Source of the DNA: Unio delphinus
Taxonomy: Eukaryota > Mollusca > Bivalvia > Unionida > Unionidae
Length of the DNA: 64,000 nucleotides
Direction of reading: 5' to 3'
NCBI GenBank assembly: GCA_029339505.1
Contig: JAQISU010000123.1
Location: 5,438,501 to 5,502,500, forward strand
Positions 52,913 to 63,132 of the stretch are shown here, piece by piece; positions within the stretch are counted from its first letter, which is position 1; every line of letters starts with the position of its first letter. A program made the position numbers and the translations under genes. The notes below the pieces were generated by a model. That model saw only the letters and a list, made by a program, of their open reading frames with translations. It ran no database searches and was not told the DNA's origin.

Positions 52913-55655
52913 ATATAAGAAATTAGAATGAACCCTATCTGTTTTTTTTTATGGTACACACATAATCATCCCAAATTCACCAATCATGCAAGTGTAATGT
53001 TAATAAGTGAAGCTGTATAGAAGATTTGGCATTAAAAAGTTTATAGCCATCTGAACAGGCATAGATGAACAAAGTAAATCAAATATATCAATAATTTAAT
53101 GGCATGAAAGTATAAATGGAATTATTTTGAACAGGTCTTGACATAAATTTCAGTTTTTAAAAAAAATCTTGTTTTATTTTTTTCATACACTACAGTACAC
53201 TAAGTCAAGAAGGTATTAAAATCTATGTGTAAAAAAGCAGTGGTAAACATGTAATTGGTGTTGAAACCACTTCAAGTAATGTTTTAAACATTCTTTCAGA
53301 GAATGGATACCTAAAAAAGAAAAGTAACTTTTATTCAAAAAGGTGAAAAATTTCACTTGAAAAAGCTATTGATTGACAGTTATTCCAAGCAAATGAATAT
53401 TATTTAGCCACATAAAGCCCAATGCCCTCTTCCCATTGTTGATACCTGTTCCTTTATATTTCAGAGGTCCCTCTGTAACTCATACCCTTGCATTCTGTTT
53501 TGGCCCCCATTGTGTTTGGGCTATTGAGGAAGAAGTGTATAATTGGGGGTACATGTACTTCTATATGTGCTTTGTTAGTACGCAGATTTGGATATGTTTT
53601 GCATTAAGATGACTGATACCTATAGCTTGCAGATGGTACAAATCATAATTTATGTTCTTGCACCATTTTGATGAATTGTCTTAATCAGATTGTGTCATTG
53701 TGATATAAATTGGCAATTGGTAAATAAATACATGTTTAACTGGTGTTTTCTTTATTTCACTTCCATCACATTTCAGAGACTCATACTTGCAGTCATAAAG
53801 TTTTAAGTCATTCTTGTTGTATCACAATTTGGTATATAAAATGCAATTGGCAGTTATAAACCCCAATTGTTATGTTTCACACACAGACACAAACACACAC
53901 ACACACTACATTCACAGGATAATGGGGATTTTCAGAATATTATACCCATGAAATATTGCAGTATATCCAAAGTCATCAGTTATTTTTCAAAATGTTATGC
54001 ACTTGTCCTTTGATGAAATTGGAGATGCCTTTGGTAAACAGTTTGTACTGCTATGATTATAGTCAGAACTCATCTACTGTCAATACAATTTTCAAACAAG
54101 ATTTATTTGTATAAATACATTTTGTCATCAGGATTAGAGCATAACCGATTAGCATTTTTCTACCGATTTCCGATTCTGGATTTTGGGCATAAAATGTTTC
54201 CGATTCCGGATACGATTCAATTAATCGGAAATGCTAAATCCGTTTTTTTTTTTCTAAAAAATTTCATCTTCCGTTTCCGGGTTTCTGGTATCTGGTTTTG
54301 CCGTGTCTAGCATGTTACTTAGTACTTTACCATATCTGGCTTCATTTCCGGTTTTCACCCGTCCGTTGAAATAGATTGTCTCACAGCGTGGTTGTGCTGA
54401 CCATATTGAACTTTTCTGACTTCTTATTTAACTTTATTAACGCACTATCGAATGACACGCAATGTTAGACACAGTGCTATAGAAATTCAACTTTATTATT
54501 TTTTTTATCCGAATCGGTCGTTCCTGCCTTGTCCGACTCCTGATTAATCGGAAGTTCATACTATAAAGTGGAATCCGATTTCCGGATCAAAAGTCGGTTA
54601 TGACCTAATCAGGATGAATAAAAAATATTGAAAGTTTTGCCCTCAGATGAAAGCACAGTATCAACTTATATGTATGGTCACTTTTATGTGAAAACATCTT
54701 TGTTTAATAACTTAATGACATCTAGGTTAGTTCTTTGTTATTTTTAAGTAAAGACATTGTCAATAATCATTTGTTTTTTTTAAATATCTGAGATCAATTT
54801 TTGACATGCAATTTTGGTGAACAATATAAAGTGTGTCACACAGGACTCTTAGGTACGATATAATGATTCATGTGACAACTAGAATCTTGCTGGCCCAGGG
54901 TTCAATTTAATGAGCCATGTGTCGACTAGATCTTGCTGGCCCAGGGTTCAATTTAATGATCCATGTGTCAACTTTTGAATCTTGCTTTCCCAGTGTACAA
55001 TTTAATGATCATTGTGTCAGCTACTGAATCTTGCTGGTCCAGGGTTCATTCTAATGATCCATGTGTCAACTAGAATCTTGCTGGTCCAGGGAACAATTTA
55101 ATGATCTTTGTGTCAACTTGAATCTAACTGGCCCAAGTTACAATGTCTTGTATTGAATAATTGTTATGGCAGTCACTAATTTGCAATGAATATTCCCAGT
55201 TAATGATATTACAGATGTAATAGTGTCACTATTAGTATTAGAACTTACATAATCCAAGATATCAACATCCGGATTACCATACCTTTTCGCAAGACTTAGA
55301 TATCAATGCGAACATTTTCAAAAGGCTTAGAATTCAAAGCAAACATTTTCACAAGACTTAGAATTCAAAGTAATCATTTTCACAAGACTTAGAATTCAAA
55401 GCAAACATTTTCACAAGACTTAGAATTCAAAGCAAACATTTTCACAAGACTTAGAATTCAAAGCAAACATTTTCACAAGACTTAGAATTCAAAGCAAACA
55501 TTTTAATGAGACTTAGAATTCAAGGCAAACATTTTCACAAGACCTAGAATTGAAAGCAAACATTTTCATGAGACTTAGAATTCAAAGCAAACATTGCTTT
55601 CAGCTTTCAGGCCACATATAGGTTTAACAAAAATAAATAAGGGATATTTCTAAGT

Positions 55656-55719
<64 letters not shown>

Positions 55720-56960
55720 ACAAAAATATGTAACACACAGAAAGGTGCCAGGTAACAATGGCATGATAATCCCTCCTAATTTAAAAGCAACTCTTGAGAT
55801 ACATGAGTAGTTGTTTCAATGCAGTTAATGGATGAAAAGAAATTTCATCTTTGTCTTTTTCAATGGGAATTCTTAATGACATTTGGGTTTTCACTACAGG
55901 AGCTCATTACAAATTAAGGGAAACATTCAATCAATTGAGTGCATTGGAGTCAAAACCTGTAACAAAACAACACCAGGTAAATCACAATACCAAAGCATTT
56001 CTAATGGTTTGTCCTATTGTCATTGAACGTATACTTTATGTTGGCCACAATCAATAATGAATCACTCTTTAAAACATCTCAACAGGCCTCATTCAGTTAA
56101 TGACATAATGCAGAAACTTTGACAGTTGTTGGCTAATTTTGAGAATTTGGATACTGTACTACCAATAAATTTGCAGTTACTGTTTGGATAGTCATGAATT
56201 TCATCCATTGCAGAAAGTTAAGCTCAGAATACCAAAGTTTGTATGCTAATGTATTACAATATGCAATATTTACTGCAGAAGAGAGCTTTTTCTGAACATA
56301 CCTTGCTATCAAGGGTGAAATCCAAGGGTTTTGTTTGGCACTGTCAAGACCCATTCATAAAATCCTATTGGTTGGCAGGTACCAATCAGTTGCCTTTTTT
56401 CATTTTGAACCAAAGTGTTGTGGCTTTTGCTGAGTTGAAGCTTGTTCAGCCTCTGTAGGCTTTGTGGATGTGGTTTGTAGCTTTTGCTGGCTTTGTCTGG
56501 GAAACATTGTAATGGTTTGGCAACAGTCATTTTAGCGCTACACAAGTCAGCCTCACTCAATCTGTTAATATCCTGCTGCCAGTTGTGCTTCCTTCACTTT
56601 AAGGAAAGGTTGATTTACCTATTGACCCACAAAGAGGACTGGGTAATGTTAATTTTATTTTCCATTGCTATAATTAAGATCTAAAGTATCTTTCTTGTTT
56701 TTCTGCTAAAGTTTATACATTCAGTAGATAGATCAAAACCTAGTGGTGATAAGCATGTGCAGTGTTTCCCTTTAACCCTTCTTTGTGCGTTGAAGGCCTC
56801 ATTTTTTTTTACATCACCAGTTCTGACACCAAGGTTTAGTACTCTGATTCACAGTTTTGTCACCAATGTGATTTTTTACTCTCAGTCTTGCATCCCTGTG
56901 AGAAACACATGAAATGTTATCATACTAGAATCTTAAAAGAGTTAACTCCATTTGGTACAT

Positions 56961-57028
<68 letters not shown>

Positions 57029-60000
57029 CCATCTTTCAGGGAGGGCTGGATTTTGGGAGGCAGTGGAGTTATTTTTTTAATGTTAACGTGATTGGGTAAG
57101 TATTTTAAGAGAAACAAAACTGACTCTCAGATTTCTTTCTGTTGCAAAGGCTATCATCTTCTAAAATGTTTTTTCCTATCTGAAATTGGCATAAATTTAC
57201 ATTATCAGAATGACTGAGCCTCACACATTGTCAAGGTTTGTCAGTAAGTATGTTTTAAAAAAGTAAATGGAAATACCAACTCCACTGTTAATACTATACT
57301 TTACAAGAATTCACTGTTTCGTTAGGTATCATGCAGTATAGTGTAATGGCTTCATTTCAGATTTCCCCAGATATGCCTAATGATGGGGCAGATAATATCG
57401 ACTACAAGAATCAGAATTTGGCAGCCAGCAGCACTGATGTGTATGATGGTTATAATCTATCTCATCTACATGCAGTTGACAGTTCCTATATCGGTAATAC
57501 CGCTGACTTTGAAAAGCATAATTCCCAGCTCTCTGCACTTAAACAGATCCAAACACAGCAAGGTTTGCAAATTGATTCTTATGTACTTATTTATATTTAC
57601 AGGTTTTAAAAATTACAATTGCAAAACAAAGTATATCTACTTTTAAATGAACATACTAAAATGCTACATAATATAATACTACTGTTAAAGATTCATGTCA
57701 AGTTCACTGGCCAGATGAACCTATAGTATTGTCCTACTTTTAAACACCCAAAAGTCTAGCTACCCAGCTGAAGTTGATGCTACCATAAAAAGAGTAGAGA
57801 GGGGCATTTCTGATGGGTAATCATGGATGACATGTAACAAGCTGCAGATGAATGATGATAAAACAGGCTATTCTGATCATAACACATGGACTTTCTCATT
57901 CACATCCTGTACCTCAGACAATAAATATCAGCAACACCAATTTTAATTTCACACAGTCAGTACGAAACCTAGTTGTTACTCAAGTCAGTACTCTCACACT
58001 GCACAACATGTCATGAACATATGTACGGCTGCATATCTTGGGCTGAGATGCATCAGCTCCATTCACAAATATCTTTCAGTTGGTGCCACTAAAACACTTG
58101 TGTGTTCATTAGTACTTTCAAGACTCGACTATTGTAACTCAATTCTGTCTGGTTCAAAGTTCAAAAACGCAGCTGCTCTGGTCATCCTTAGGGTATTATG
58201 ATCAGAGCACACCTCCCTGCTGTTCTGTACCCTATACTGGCTATCCATTCGATTCAGAATCAAACACAAAATGTGTTCTCTGTATTACGTTTCTCTAACA
58301 GACACCAGTCCAACATACCTATCTGGCCTCACCAATGTCATATACTCCTTATTCCCACTATGAAGATGAATTCATATGGACGTTCTTTTGCATACCAGGG
58401 CCCAGCAATGTGGAATGAATTGCCCATTGAAATTAGACACAAGACACAGTGATCCCTTTTAAGAGTGCTCTTAAAACTCACATTTTTTGACTGCATGAAC
58501 AAACTTAAAGACCTAATAATGTTTCCTACCTTAAATATTTTCAGCATTTGTTTTGTTTTCTAATTTCATGATGTTTTTGTTTTTTGTAGTCATACCATTA
58601 TAGATGATGTCAAGCGCTTAGAGCTTCTAAAGATTAGACACTATACAAAGTCCTCATTATTATTATTATTACTTGGGAGCCATAGAACCTGACCGTGTTA
58701 TAGACCTAACTGTGTTATAAGCAACCAGGTCAGTTAGCTGAAGAAAATGATGCATGTACCCCAAAATTTTTGCAGTGGAGAGGGGTAGGTAATAAATGCA
58801 GGCGGTAGAATACATGCTTCATTGGCAGTTGTCATCATAAATCGATACATATTAAATGGAAAATACACCTATAGTGAAAACAGAGAGGCATATGTAATAG
58901 TTTACTTAATTTTAGAGAACCATGGATTGGTATATGTACATGATTACTGTTCGTATATACATGTATAATGTATAGCATCAAAAAAAGAGTATAAACACAG
59001 AGTACTCGCCCACGAATCTATTTACATACATTGAATCCACAATACAAGTAATTCCATTGAAAAAATGTGCACACACAGATTTAAAATATTCAATAATTTT
59101 GTCACAGGTCATATAGGTCTGAATTCAATTATAAACATAGCACAATCACGTAACAAATGATGAAGCACATTTACCTTTCAGTATGCCCCAAGTCAGTAAA
59201 AGTTAGTTTGCGCTTTAAGCTGCCGTTTGTAGCGTTCATAAGCAAAAAAATTTTCACTGCAAAAAGTAAACTTTTCCTGCGCAGTTAATGTGTTTTAGTC
59301 ACATTTTAAAATGGAAAAATCCATCAGATTACATAGCTTTTATTTAGGCTTGGTACTGACTTCTTTGAAGAAATGTGAATGCATTATAGAAGTCAGTGCT
59401 AAAGCCCAGCTTTCGAGAACAAAACAAATGCCTTGTTATCATTGTTTTTTATTGCATGATTTAGACTGATTTTTTTCCATTTCCTTAGTACATTTTGATA
59501 ACAATCAGTGCTTCAAAGGTAATGTTTTCATTGACATTTCAGCAAATTATTGTACATTTTTAAAAAAACGGAATTGGCTTTCATTTGGTTGACTGTATAG
59601 TTACAGTTTCTCCTGCCTATTGAACAGAGCAAGTTTTTACATTTGTGGTAGGGTAGTAATGGTGCTTTCCACTCATGCAACAAAAATTTAACAAATGGTC
59701 AACAGATGATAGAGATGCATGTGCTCTGGTCTGATGGCAATGCTTAGTTCAGAAAATATTGATTTAATTCTGATGGAAAGAAGAGGAATTTTACTTACCA
59801 GCCACACACAAATGTCAGTCTATGTAATTAACTTAATTACTAACAAGCGGCCGAAAAGCTGACAAAAGATACATTACAAGACAATGCCTTATCTGGTTGA
59901 TGTCTGTTACCAAAAATGTCAACAACAAAAAGTGGATATCTCAGTGCAGTACTCAGGCTCGATGTCAACATAAACAGATTATTATATAACAATGCACTGT

Positions 60001-60434
60001 TAAGATGGTTTGTTAATATGGATAAAGAAATTGTTTATGTTACTATAGATAAATTTTAGTGCATTTTATATCAAGTTTGCAGCTTCCTTGTTATGGGGCC
60101 TATGAATTTCTCCAATCCAAGCCAATGGTTAAATATACAAGTTTAAACCGCCAATAAAACAAATCGCCAGATGGTATATTTTGCCACCAATAAGGGAAAC
60201 AAATCACAGTTTGTGTCATTAGCAAAGCCCAACGTGATCCTAGAATAAACATTTTACACTTTATTTTTTACTTTTAAGAAGAAAAACTTTTTTTCATGTA
60301 CGAGAAAAATACATAAAATTTCAGGAGCCATGCCATAAACGTCTTGTATTTTTCATGCGTGATCTCTTGCCCAAAATAGTAGTAAACATTTTACGTTTTT
60401 TTGGGTACTTTAAGAAAGAATTGTTTTGTGTGCA

Positions 60435-60497
<63 letters not shown>

Positions 60498-62041
60498 CAG
60501 TGTGATCCTGAAATAGCACACTCTGTTTTAACACGAATTCATATATAACACGGTCATGGTGTGGCTCCCAAAATTTTATATTTATATATATATAATTTTG
60601 GGAGCCACACCATGACCGTGTTATATATGAATTCGTGTTAAAACATAGTGTGCTATTTCAGGATCACACTGTAGTTATAGAAACATAAATGTATTAGCTG
60701 CCATTGGATATTTGAGCATTTTTGTTTCTTGCATTACATCTTGATTAAATCAACAGTCTCGTTGGATTTTGAATAGTCTCTAAATTTATAGGTGCTCATA
60801 TACAAGTATTTTTTTAATATGTGGGACTGCCCACAAACTAGTCCTAATCTAACTTTAATTAAACTATGTATAGAGTTTTTGTCATTTGTGTGAGATGCAA
60901 CAAAAATCGATTGCTGGTCTCATATAATGTAACCACCTGGTTACAAACATTTGTTGCCATATTTGCACATACTTAAATTCAAGACTGCATCTTGTAATAT
61001 ACATAGTACAGAGAGAGAATATGCTAATCCAGAGAGGTGGAATACAGGAAGAATATATAGTGATAATTTAACAAAGGAAGTAGTGGGGGGGGGGTCACTG
61101 ATCTCTGCATTTTCCAGGAAATAGATTCAGAACTTTTGTACAGAATTAACCTGAACAAATTGATTGTAAAGACAAGAGTTTTCAGATGTTTCAGTCTGCG
61201 GTGCAATTGTTCTGAAGTAAATTTTGATAACACCACACTACTTTGAGTCAGTGAGCTGACTACATGTATACTGTTGGGGAAAATTTGAAAGAGAAAAATA
61301 TCAAAATTTCTTTAAATGTTTGCTTGTAAAATCTAGATGTCTGAATTCTTCTGCATTCGGATTGACAGGTAAGATTGAGATGAGTATAACTTTGTTAATA
61401 TTCATCAAATACAAATTATGTACATTTTGGTATTCATATACATTTGATGTTTATGGAAATATATTCACAAGGACAGATCAAATTCAGAATAATATGGAAG
61501 TGGAAGTTTGATTTTTTTCGCCTTTGATACTATTTATGGAGTCATTGGAACAGTAAGTCCATATTTCAGAATACGCATTATCATGTGGAAGTGTCTTGAT
61601 ACCTGTAATAGTCATTTTGTCAACATTTGAGCAGACACTTAGGTAACAGATAAATAGTGTTATGAAGTAAATTGAATTTTGAAAAGTACTTATATTTTCA
61701 AACCTAATTTAGAGGACATTTCCTATATCAGTATCCATAAAGAAATAGAACTGGCTGGCACAAACTGACAGTTCTAAATCATGTCCAAATGGAATGATCT
61801 TTGTTGTAGTCCTGTAAATATGTCAGTTTTATGTAATGACAGCCTTAGTATGCATATTAATAAAACAGATTTAGATAACAAGCCATTTAATAACTTTAGT
61901 TTATTTTGGATATTATTGCCAAGTGTTTTAAACTCAGGATTGGTTCCTGTCTACCTGTGTTAACCGAGATCAGCTCTTGTCTCTCGAGAACCTTCCTACA
62001 GTTCTGGGCATATGGAAACAATCCCAAGACAAGGAATGCAA
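41175..62041 (+). CDS. tentative multi-exon gene of unknown function, 5' part (6 exons)
   Basis: Proposed exons: 41175-41268, 53300-53323, 55900-55976, 57361-57562, 59489-59518 and 61974-62041. The ATG follows an in-frame TGA and opens MKFAFGESFSNTIVGEPLVD; the first donor AAAAG|GTAAGT is strong. Phases join (1,1,0,1,1, then 0) into 165 uninterrupted codons. Two exons are microexons of 24 and 30 bases. The product is hydrophilic with short repeated phrases (FNQLSALESK and HNSQLSALKQ) suggesting helical segments; no domain was recognised. The last donor, CAA|GTAAGT, shows that the gene continues, perhaps past the window. The best-supported single exons are 41175-41268, 55900-55976 and 57361-57562. 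The microexons and the linking of all six were chosen partly by phase, so the join is the weakest point. Intron 1 is 12 kb and filled with transposons. Confidence 0.4.
42700..46139 (+). mobile_element. CR1/L2-like LINE, copy A, with endonuclease and RT remnants and (ATT)n tail
   Basis: The endonuclease part (from about 43024) reads RFALFNAQSV, then DVFFLTETWLK and HGGGIAAITKNS. The RT part shows SCELDPIPTSLLLEGLDPIL, LKNYRPVYNLPF, the catalytic YTDD (in SYTDDTQIYKSS, near 45025) and SRLDYCNS. The end carries AFAYQGPAMWNELP-type sequence in broken form. Stops and frameshifts occur throughout, so it is inactive. The 3' end is cactaaagaaagtcctc followed by (ATT)13, typical of CR1/L2 elements that end in short microsatellites. 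The 5' limit is estimated from similarity to the antisense copy at 21-22.6 kb. Confidence 0.85.
46100..46139. repeat. (ATT)n tail joining LINE copies A and B
   Basis: About 13 ATT units form the 3' tail of copy A; copy B begins directly after it. Confidence 0.95.
46140..47800 (+). mobile_element. CR1/L2-like LINE, copy B, 5'-truncated
   Basis: Begins with agtagaccttctgg, matching an internal position of copy A near 44160, and then follows copy A to its end with smaller deletions. The RT catalytic motif is mutated (LYAENTQLYKSS where copy A has YTDD). The 3' end reads ttaggtgctatac and passes into poly-T and poly-G and, after about 50 bases, an ATT tract. Confidence 0.85.
47802..47900. repeat. 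poly-T/poly-G and (ATT)n cluster
   Basis: A T run, then a G run to about 47820, and an ATT run at about 47857-47900. Probably the expanded tail of LINE copy B. Confidence 0.85.
48586..51865 (+). CDS. candidate small gene, two exons (57 aa), function unknown
   Basis: The first exon is 48586-48626: ATG preceded by an in-frame TAG, product MAYIRINGRKYRI, and an excellent donor AG|GTGAGT in phase 2. A compatible final exon, 51733-51865, follows a GACCCTCAG acceptor in phase 2. It encodes LQRSKKVSDNSEWKK, then KTVASSTSVYSTNNK, and ends WKPDQWK before TGA. Joined, they give a basic 57-residue protein with no signal peptide or membrane segment. Middle exons could exist. Another possible exon after a strong CTTTTTCAG acceptor (about 49664-49735) is also phase-compatible, so the join is uncertain. 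The Penelope-like fragment lies within the proposed intron. Confidence 0.3.
49000..49255. repeat. inverted repeat around a (TA)n core
   Basis: Arms at about 49000-49074 and 49181-49255 are inverse complements with few mismatches. They contain the same block as 32877-32940 and share caggagtctgacgttttat at the outer ends. The core is a TA repeat of about 95 bases plus catatatatat. It folds into one long hairpin. Confidence 0.9.
50006..51066 (+). repeat. short direct repeat bracketing the Penelope-like fragment
   Basis: The 14-base phrase tagtactttcgaca lies at 50006-50019, just before the open frame, and at 51053-51066, 50 bases after the stop. The right copy adjoins a perfect hairpin, ctatttat/ataaatag (51037-51054). 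This could be what is left of the element's terminal (pLTR) repeats. Confidence 0.55.
50020..51052 (+). mobile_element. Penelope-like element fragment with GIY-YIG endonuclease frame
   Basis: An open frame runs from about 50041 to the stop at 51001-51003; the first ATG is at 50086 (305 residues). Its start resembles the end of a Penelope-type RT (THQY-like MHQYIEYSSCHPK and SGIPYSQAKRYRRI). After a basic linker with C-x4-C-x2-C (TKCNRPRCSHCSL) comes the endonuclease. It has NVIYLITCKKCDVQYIGQTS, which is the GIY-YIG core with the C-x2-C insert typical of this group, then RMNQHRSDI, a catalytic-type Glu region ESEMERLLKE, and WIHRLNTVYPKGLN. The frame has no stop. The RT itself is missing, so the copy is 5'-truncated and cannot move by itself. 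Confidence 0.82.
51866..53299. other. no exon recognised; (CT)n at 52842-52906
   Basis: May be partly a 3' UTR of the small candidate gene: an AATAAA-like hexamer occurs at about 52635. Contains a 65-base CT microsatellite. Confidence 0.4.
52842..52906. repeat. (CT)n microsatellite
   Basis: About 32 CT units. Confidence 0.97.
53405..53560. repeat. dispersed repeat, copy 2 (partner at 12195-12345)
   Basis: Shares ordered blocks with the element in HECT intron 2, including ctctgtaact and cattgtgttt.ggctat followed by aagtgta. Both copies are intronic in the models given here. Confidence 0.35.
54135..54607. mobile_element. hAT-superfamily non-autonomous element, 473 bp, with 8-bp TSD
   Basis: The ends TAGAGCATAACCGA (left) and tcggttatgaccta (right, inverse complement TAGGTCATAACCGA) form 14-bp inverted repeats with two mismatches. 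They are flanked by an identical 8-bp duplication, ATCAGGAT, at 54127-54134 and 54608-54615. An 8-bp duplication with short inverted ends is the hallmark of hAT transposition. The interior repeats the phrase ccgatttccgattc and its complement ggaatccgatttcc. No transposase frame is present. Confidence 0.82.
54861..55140 (+). repeat. minisatellite, about 48-bp unit, 6 copies
   Basis: Units start with taatgatccatgtgtcaac near 54861, 54908, 54954, 55003, 55052 and 55099 (spacing 46-49). Each continues with gaatcttgctggcccagggt and caattt. Copies differ at several positions. Confidence 0.93.
55294..55604 (+). repeat. minisatellite, 31-bp unit, about 10 copies
   Basis: Consensus unit acttagaattcaaagcaaac followed by attttcacaag, head to tail without spacers. 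The central copies are identical and the outer ones diverge, as expected when unequal exchange homogenises an array from the middle. Confidence 0.96.
55659..55716. repeat. (TA)n microsatellite
   Basis: About 29 TA units. Confidence 0.97.
55900..55976 (+). CDS. exon of the tentative plus-strand gene
   Basis: Bounded by the acceptor GGGTTTTCACTACAG and the donor CACCAG|GTAAAT, both good. In the phase used (1 in, 0 out) it encodes AHYKLRETFNQLSALESKPV and then TKQHQ. The neighbouring exon at 57361 starts in phase 0, as required. Confidence 0.5.
56960..57023. repeat. compound (TA)n(GA)n microsatellite
   Basis: A TA run of about 24 bases followed by a GA run of about 40. Confidence 0.96.
57361..57562 (+). 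CDS. exon of the tentative plus-strand gene
   Basis: Preceded by GGCTTCATTTCAG and followed by CAAG|GTTTGC, a weak donor. Encodes about 67 residues including ISPDMPNDGADNIDY and FEKHNSQLSALKQIQTQQ: acidic, then helical. Composition is unlike the flanking AT-rich sequence. No family recognised. Confidence 0.5.
57735..58672 (+). mobile_element. CR1/L2-like LINE, copy C, 5'-truncated
   Basis: Starts inside the RT (tctagctacccagctgaagt, matching copy A near 45050) and runs to the same 3' end, cactatacaaagtcctc, with a short ATT tail. Several deletions and stops. Lies in a proposed intron of the plus-strand gene. Confidence 0.85.
58673..60437. other. intronic sequence; only the proposed microexon at 59489-59518
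   Basis: The start (58676-58730, gggagccatagaacctgacc followed by gtgttata) resembles an arm of the palindrome at 60.5 kb, suggesting a related repeat. The microexon has a strong pyrimidine-rich acceptor and the donor AAAG|GTAATG. Nothing else recognised. Confidence 0.4.
60438..60493. repeat. (TA)n microsatellite abutting the palindrome
   Basis: About 28 AT units directly before the left arm of the palindrome. Confidence 0.96.
60491..60678. repeat. 188-bp near-perfect palindrome (85-bp arms)
   Basis: Left arm 60491-60575 and right arm 60594-60678 are inverse complements with only a few mismatches. They include gtgtgatcctgaaatagcac, cacgaattcatatataacac and ggtcatggtgtggctccc. The centre is an 18-base AT spacer. 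Confidence 0.94.
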
Positions 62042-63132
62042 GTAAGTTTTAAACAATAAATACACAATTCTTTGGGGATGTTTTTGTATGAAATGTAAGG
62101 CTGTGTGATACCAGATTCTTTCTTTATGTAGATTACTGTATATATGAATGTTTGCATCTTTTTTACCCTATGCCTTAAATTCCCACAAACTGTAAGAAAA
62201 AGGGAATAACAGTCATACACATTGTACTGTTTGCACATACATGTACTTGCTTCAGCAGTCATGAGGACTTGTAACCATGACGCTCAGATTCTTCTCTCAT
62301 CCTTTGACAAAAGTATACACAGAGTAGGGACGGCAAAGAGTAGGGGGAGATAACCAATGCAAACTTACCAAAATATGTACGGAACTTTTCGGTATGGAAA
62401 TGTGTGAAAATCTGAATGGGTGGGTACACTCTACGGCAATTTTACTCAAGGTTATATATTGTTATGATCCCGAAAGGTGCCGAAACATTTTCTCAAGTCT
62501 CTGGAGCATGCGTATTGACACTTTTTTTCTAAAAGGCACGCTTTGCGGTTATTGCAAATGATCGTAGAAAACAAGAAATATTAATAATACTATTTTCCTG
62601 ACCGATTACGCAGTTCTTTTCAATTCATTCATATATTTTATTCATTTCTTTTAATGAATAGAGAAAGAACTGCAACAATTGTCCACGTAATTAATTGCAA
62701 TTTTTAAATTTTGTATGACCCTGTTCGATGTAGTTGTTCAGCCTCGTTTTCATTTCACTATGTATATGGTTCGACCATCACTGTGAAGATGCAAATATTC
62801 AAAGCTGAAAAACACATTGTACACAAAATATGAGTTATTTGATCAATAATAATGAATAAAGTATTGATTTAGAACTATTTATTTTATGTTTATCGTCTGT
62901 TTAACTTTTTTTTATTGCTATCAATTTATAAGGTTAGTCGCACAACACATTGTGCCTATTTTGTCTTGTAATTTATCTTGTATAATTTTAATCCTGCATA
63001 AATTATTTTGGTAGTAACCAAAATTGTGTTTCATATCGATTTTTATTATCATATATTTAACAAATCTTGTACGGAGATTTTTTTAATTTTTTTTTATTTC
63101 GTGTTTTGCATGCTATTGCATGCATATCTTTG
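62042..63132. other. no further exon recognised
   Basis: The strong donor at 62042 calls for a downstream exon in phase 0; none is convincing here. AT-rich sequence. Confidence 0.4.

Noticed and set aside
55294..55604. Regularly repeated 31-bp units resembling a CRISPR array
   Set aside because: The units are head to tail with no spacers and the window is plainly animal DNA; this is a minisatellite.
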